DNA of 64,000 bases from the NCBI GenBank assembly GCA_013397935.1, contig VZRN01002952.1:68071-132070 (forward strand). The letters are read 5' to 3'. The translations under genes were made by a program, and so were the position numbers. This stretch comes from Dasyornis broadbenti (Eukaryota; Chordata; Aves; Passeriformes; Dasyornithidae). Under the pieces are notes generated by a model. It was not told where the DNA came from. It worked only from the letters and a program-made list of their open reading frames with translations, and searched no databases. Positions 58,741 through 64,000 of the stretch are shown here, piece after piece. How positions within the stretch are numbered: position 1 is the stretch's first letter; every line of letters begins with the position of its first letter.

Positions 58741-59730
58741 TAAATGTGGTCACTTTGAGCTGTTGGAGGAGTGATGCAGTCAGTCCCAATTGGTGTTTAG
58801 CTAATTCCTGAATAATAGTGTCTCCTTTTCCTATGGTTTCGGACTGCTGTGCACAGGTCTATGTCCTGGGCTTTTTGGGTTTTTTGGTAACATAAAAGAG
58901 GTTTTGTTCTATTAAGACTAGCCAGATGTTTTCTGTTTTCAAGGAATCTTTAATTCAGTGTTAATTTCTACCATATATTTTCTCAGGAATTAAATATAAT
59001 TTAATTCTATTTAAACCTCTTTCTGTCTCAGGTTCATGAGCAGAGTATTAATTGTACTCTCTGTAACATCTGTCCATCTCACTTAGCAACAGGAGTGTAA
59101 CACTCACTTTGCTGCCACTCCAGTGTGTTATTTAGCTCTGTATTTTTCTGACATGTTTGAAATACAAAGACTCAGGTTCTCTCGGTGTACACTACACAAC
59201 CCACACATGGATAATGTGTATGTGTATATAATAGACACTGCACATACACATGCACGCTACATGTACATGGATGGGCTTGGCTGTTTAAAGCTTTAATCAC
59301 AGAAAAGAATGTTTGTTCTTGGGAAATGCAAAGAGTATTTCAAAGGACACAAAGAACCTGAAGGGAAAAGAACACAATTCATAAAACTAAAACCTGGAGA
59401 GGACAAAAAGCGCTCGAAGTTAGAATTAAAAACCAGCATTCTTAAAGCAGAATTATCACATGTGACCCTTGCATGCACAGCTGATTGTTTTCTCTAAACT
59501 ATTCACAGCTTTAGGCAGCTGGAGCTGGATTTTTGTACCCTGGAGACCTCCACAGTTGGATTTACAGTGTCTCAAAACACTCTATAAGAATACAAGCAGA
59601 GAACAAGTCAGAGTGTGAGGATACGTACTCTTTGCTGCCTTGAAATGCCAGTTTCACTGAGTTGAGAAAAATAGGTGTAAGGAGGGGGTATTGAAATTAG
59701 GCTAAAAAAAAAAGGTTGAAGAATTTGCTT
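58741..59730. other. Non-coding stretch
   Basis: AT-rich, with a CA/TG-alternating patch around 59190–59270. A 62-codon lysine-rich open frame at 59309–59497 has no recognisable domain. SYCP1 is the neighbour expected from mammalian synteny, but none of its coiled-coil coding sequence was recognised. Confidence 0.55.
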
Positions 59731-59739
59731 TAACAAGAT

Positions 59740-60440
59740 TTAGGGAAATGTCTGCAAACATCAGTAGCAAATTATAGCAATGCTTGAAAATCATAATGAA
59801 GATGAAAAAGAGAGTGCAACAATAAAAACCATAGCAATAAAAAAAGGAAAACCAATGTAAATAAGTGTTAGAAGTGAGAAAATGCAGAAAACTTTTACAG
59901 GAAGCTGAAGAGTAGGAAATAAATTTTTGCCATGCCAGAGGCCAATAATAAAGTCAGGAAACATTACAAGATGAAGACAAGCTGTTGATGCAGAGTAAGT
60001 GCAAAGGCTTCAGCAAGTACTTGTGCATTTGAAAACATAGTGACTGAACAACCACACACAGATCTGCAACAAAAATTATTAAATAAATCATATAAGTAAT
60101 AAATATTTTTAACTCAGCATGATTAGCTAGCTAACGCTCATTTCTACAAGTCTGGAATATTGAGGAGATTTCAAAACATTAAAAAACAAGTGCTAATATT
60201 ATGGCAATATTTAAGGAGAGAGTGTTGACCCGGGTAACTCTCCACCAGCCAGGTAAAATAACAGAAAATTGATACTGGATTTAAGCAATAAAGAATTAAT
60301 GGATGAAAACATAATTACTGATGTTACATAAAATAGGTCATGTCATACAAACCCAATTTCATTGTTTGCAGTGATTACAAATTTGGTTGTTAAGGCAAGT
60401 GCACAGATGCAATGTCTTTTGTTCCATCTGTCCGAGCCCC
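59740..60440 (+). mobile_element. Ancient, heavily decayed CR1-like LINE remnant
   Basis: The part at 60280–60440 resembles the CR1-superfamily RT region: the sequence AATAGGTCATGTCATACAAA and the following CCCAATTTC, GATTACAAATTTGGTTG and GCAAGTGCACAGATGCAATG correspond to the conserved RSCxTNxISF...EITNLV...VD segment. Many stops and indels show great age. The upstream A-rich part (59740–60280) may be the preceding ORF2 portion but is much less certain. It differs from the younger CR1 copies in the window. Confidence 0.5.
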
Positions 60441-63400
60441 CCTCTCGGGAAGGTTTAGATCCGTCAGGCAGAGCCCGGTGTGGTGGATGCTGAATGCTGG
60501 GAAGTATCAAGCACTGGAGCAGGCAGTATGATCTCAGCAGTGCCTTTATCCACTGCAAGGTTTTTACCCAGCCTCTGCACACACTCCAGTGCCCTACAGA
60601 AATACCTGACTGGGTATTAAGAACAATAATTCATTTATCTGGAAGGGCAATAAATTAGTCTGAGTGGAGCTTGGGACTAATGTGGCTGCTGCTTATCAGC
60701 TCAGCCCCATGCTGATATGGTCACAGAACGTCTTGGCTGCTGCCTTTCCTTTGCTGGCACCGTTGTCCTGCCCATCTAAAGAGCGCCAGGGTGGTATTCA
60801 CGTATCTTCAGTAATTTACATAAGCTATCAAGCTGGTAAGAAGCCTCCTGGATTGTCGTTCTGGCTATGACCGTGGAACTCATTCACTACTGACCTCTCT
60901 GAACACGAAGGGAGTGAGATCCCACCAGCTTCAGGGAGCAGCAAGACAAAAGACTGTGGCAGGACAGCAAAGTCCAGAGTCACAATCTGTGAGCACCTGA
61001 GGCTTCTTCCATACAGTTCCCTAAAATCCATCATCCATAGTCTGATGCTTGTGGGTCCATTTCTTTGGTTACCCTCTTGCTGACCTGCAGAGACTCAGTG
61101 ACAGAAATTTTAATGTGCTTGTATAGCCCAGCTTTGCAGCCCTGTTGTGGAACAGCCAGTTACACTGTTAATTATTTATCTTTAACCTTTCTGTTAGCTA
61201 CACCAATCCATTCCCTGACATCAGTGATTTTACACTTTCATTAAATGGTGATGGTGTGTTAATGTTCTACAGGAAGTGTTTCAAGTGATATCTGTAAATA
61301 GAATTTAGTAATTATAAAAATCTTGGGTTCATTCCCCAGGAGTCTCTGTCATGGGCTGCAGAAATTCAGTGCATACCAGAAGCTTATTTGTAACAGTAAT
61401 TTAATAGGATTCTCTGTCTCTGACCAATGCCTAAAATAAAAGTAGGAACAATCAGAAGTTATCAGACATTATTCCTACTCACTCTGCCCCTGGTAGTGGT
61501 ACAAGATGATGAAAACTTTGTGGTCTCATGAGCAGGTTACTTACAGAGCAGGGCCACTCTTATTTCTATGAAATACAGGACCGTAGATAGTAAAGTAAAC
61601 ACATGTCCACACCTGCAAACAACTGAGAATTGGAAGCTCTGCTGATGAAAACCAGACAAAACTAATCAGATTCTGAAAGATGAGTATCCTGGTAGAGGAA
61701 TTATTTCCAACCCCATCCTGTTGTGGCCCTCCACTGATAAAAGGAAATAAGATCCTGATATGCTGCCATAGGAACAAGTGGCTTTGCCAGGTTTTGCATT
61801 TAAACAGCCTGTGGCTGCTGAATTTTCATAGCTAATCTGCCTATTGCCGGTCTCTGTAACAGCCAGAAACACAGCTCTCGTCTCTGAAATTTACAGATTC
61901 ACAGTCTGCTCTTCTCTTTCTTTCCTAGGATTAGCTGCAGCATTTCCTATCAACCACAGATTAAAACAGCAAATCTCTTTGTTGCATATCATATGCCAGC
62001 AATCTCCATTTATGGTCTGAAAATACTTCAGAATCCTATTTGCTGCTTGGCTCAGATGATAGAGCCCTCTGGATTTGGTTTCATTTCTTTGGAAAGCGCT
62101 AGATATTTCTGTTAGTCTGAGATACACAATCACTGTACTGAGGGCAAAGTTAAGCAAAAAACCAAACAACAAACCAGCACCAGCAAAAATAATCCAGAAG
62201 CCTTCTGCAATATTAATCAAGGATGAATGAAGATACCAAGGGAGGATCATAATAGTGCTGAAGGTACAAGTCTGCCCTAGGGGGGACAGCCTAAGGCCTG
62301 CCAGGTGAATGCCTCCCAACAGGGAAGCCACTCTCAGATTCCAAGTGAAAATTGAAATGGCTGTAGGGAAGGAAAAGGGAAGGCTGGTCTTCCTCAGGCA
62401 CTCTTCAAGATACTCCTGGTAGAAGCAACGCACACTGCATTCAACTTGTCATCCCTGAGTGAGTCCTAACAGTGAGATTTCTTCAGATTTGTTCTAATTT
62501 TCCACATTTTATTTTGTACACTCTGCTCTTGCAGCTTTGTACTACACAAATTTGTAAACACCACTTGGAAATGACTCTCAGTAGTGCCAAGTGACAATTA
62601 CGTGTCCCTGGAAGTGCCTGTACATGATTTCCCTGTACTGGAGTTTTAAATTCTGGCAGTGGTTCCATTCTTGCCCAACTAAGAAACAAAACATGGGTTT
62701 TCTCAAGCTGTCAAAATGAACTTGAGGTCTGGATGGCAATACTTGGAATATTGCATCAAGTTCTGTCACCGTTCTAGAATTGCATTCGTGACAAAGGAGG
62801 TACCAACCCACACTGTCCCTACAAGGTGCTGTGCATTTAACAACAAAGAAAACAGACCAGAGAGAGAGACTTTGGGATCCCTTGCTGGGGAAAGGCTTGT
62901 CTTTACCCAGGGCCACCACAAAGTCTGGGACTCTTGCTGCATCTCAGTATTATGCAGTATAGAAGTTAACTTGAAGAACTGGGTAATAACAGGGATTGGA
63001 ACATTAATTTTAAAAGTTCAACTTCTGAATAAATCCCCAACACTGTGTAGTAATGAAATAAAAGGCTGATAATTTTGAAACTTCCTGTGCTTAATAAAAC
63101 CACAATGGACAAATGATTCCAATTTGTCATTTGAATATTTTATGAGAGCACCCAGAAACACCTTAGAATAAATGAGGTAAATGCTCAGTATTTGTCTTTT
63201 CAGAACTGAATTTTCAATTCAACTTTATATTCAACTTTGTATTTATATTTAAGAAAAATAGGATATTTACTAAAAAATGCTACTGAAAATGTAACATTAC
63301 ATATATCATAGATTTTAACAAAGACCAAACGTACTTGCATTATATGCTAGAAATATTTTTAGTACAAATTGCTTAAAATACTGAAAATCAGGTTCTGAAA

Positions 63401-64000
63401 AATAAATTTCCTCAGAGGCACCTGACTGTAAGTTTGCAAAACTCAGGTAATGACTTCCTCCTCTTGTAATCTTCAAAAGTCCTCACTGGTTGACTTGCCC
63501 TAAAAACCACCCTGCCAGTCCTGCTCCCACATCAGCAGGTTCTGTTCCAAAGAAGAGTAAGGCCCGCAATGCCCCAAAATTCTGCTGCTGACCATTAACA
63601 GAGTAAAATTATCATGATCCTGTTTTCTATATTTCTATAAACAATTACATTTTAACATAGCAAAGAGAACTCTTAATTTTTGCATCTGTTAAGTCAGCAA
63701 TCTTATTTTGGGAGTCCTGCAGCTAAGCCTTGCTGTCTCTTATTGCATCTTTTTCATCGCTCTCTGTAGTCAGAGCTGAAATCTAACAAAACAAAACAAA
63801 TATGATAATGAAGTGTAGAAAAATGAGAGATTCTCATTTTCATTTGTCCCTGTGTATGATAAGCAGACATTCAAGTTAGATAAGATGGTTGGTCATATCC
63901 AAACATTGATCAAGTCATGGAAAAGTTCTCGAGTTCAAAATCAAAACACGAATCCCAGTAGAAGTAAATGCAGAATCAAAGAGCATTTCCATTTGCTGGG
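60441..64000. other. Non-coding right end of the window
   Basis: No CR1 end or exon was recognised. The longest open frame (61891–62433, minus, 180 codons) has hydrophobic segments (e.g. IIFAGAGLLFGFLLNFA) but opens at GTG, has no family resemblance I know and no supporting splice sites. It is not called a gene. Confidence 0.5.

Noticed and set aside
59309..59497. Lysine-rich 62-codon frame considered as an SYCP1 exon
   Set aside because: It lies on the strand opposite to that expected for SYCP1 and has no recognisable SYCP1 sequence.
61891..62433. 180-codon minus-strand open frame with hydrophobic segments
   Set aside because: It opens at GTG, shows no known family motif, has no convincing splice sites or promoter, and is compatible with chance in AT-rich DNA.

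Overview
The window is vertebrate nuclear DNA, almost certainly from a bird and probably a songbird. The evidence is three intron-containing, highly conserved vertebrate genes (NGF, TSPAN2, TSHB), about fifteen truncated avian-type CR1 LINE copies, compact introns, and one copy of a SINE with a tRNA-Ile-like head and a CR1-like tail, resembling TguSINE1 of the zebra finch. Gene order NGF(+)–TSPAN2(+)–TSHB(−) is the same block as human 1p13, read in the opposite direction. Species, chromosome and repeat subfamilies could not be checked here.

Layout. 1–1.13 kb: end of an NGF intron, the single prepro-NGF coding exon, and a short 3' UTR. 1.13–29 kb: intergenic DNA with no supported gene; it holds nine CR1 fragments, simple repeats, hairpins and, at 26.6–27.7 kb, a CpG cluster with a strong CTCF-like motif beside a degenerate antisense CR1 reverse-transcriptase segment. 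29.1–29.6 kb: a GC-rich promoter-like island interrupted by a 232-base run of N, in which TSPAN2 exon 1 is presumably lost. 31.3–48.2 kb: TSPAN2 coding exons 2–8, all in phase, with one GC–AG intron; poly(A) signals lie near 48.73 kb and possibly 51.80 kb. 52.1–53.35 kb: a second CpG island, split by a CR1 insertion, with a CCAAT/GC-box arrangement pointing leftward, a good splice donor on the minus strand, a CTCF-like motif and a polypyrimidine tract; no known gene explains it. 55.58–56.73 kb: TSHB on the minus strand (two coding exons), with candidate upstream promoter elements at 57.7 and 58.5–58.7 kb. 57–64 kb: non-coding, with one CR1, an ancient CR1-like LINE remnant near 60.3 kb, and no trace of SYCP1, the next gene expected from mammalian synteny.

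The three genes are not an operon and act separately. NGF is a secreted neurotrophin, TSPAN2 a four-pass membrane scaffold, and TSHB the hormone-specific subunit of pituitary thyrotropin. TSPAN2 and TSHB are arranged tail to tail with the orphan CpG island between them. The two strongest CTCF-like motifs (26.75 kb on +, 53.09 kb on −) are convergent and bracket TSPAN2.
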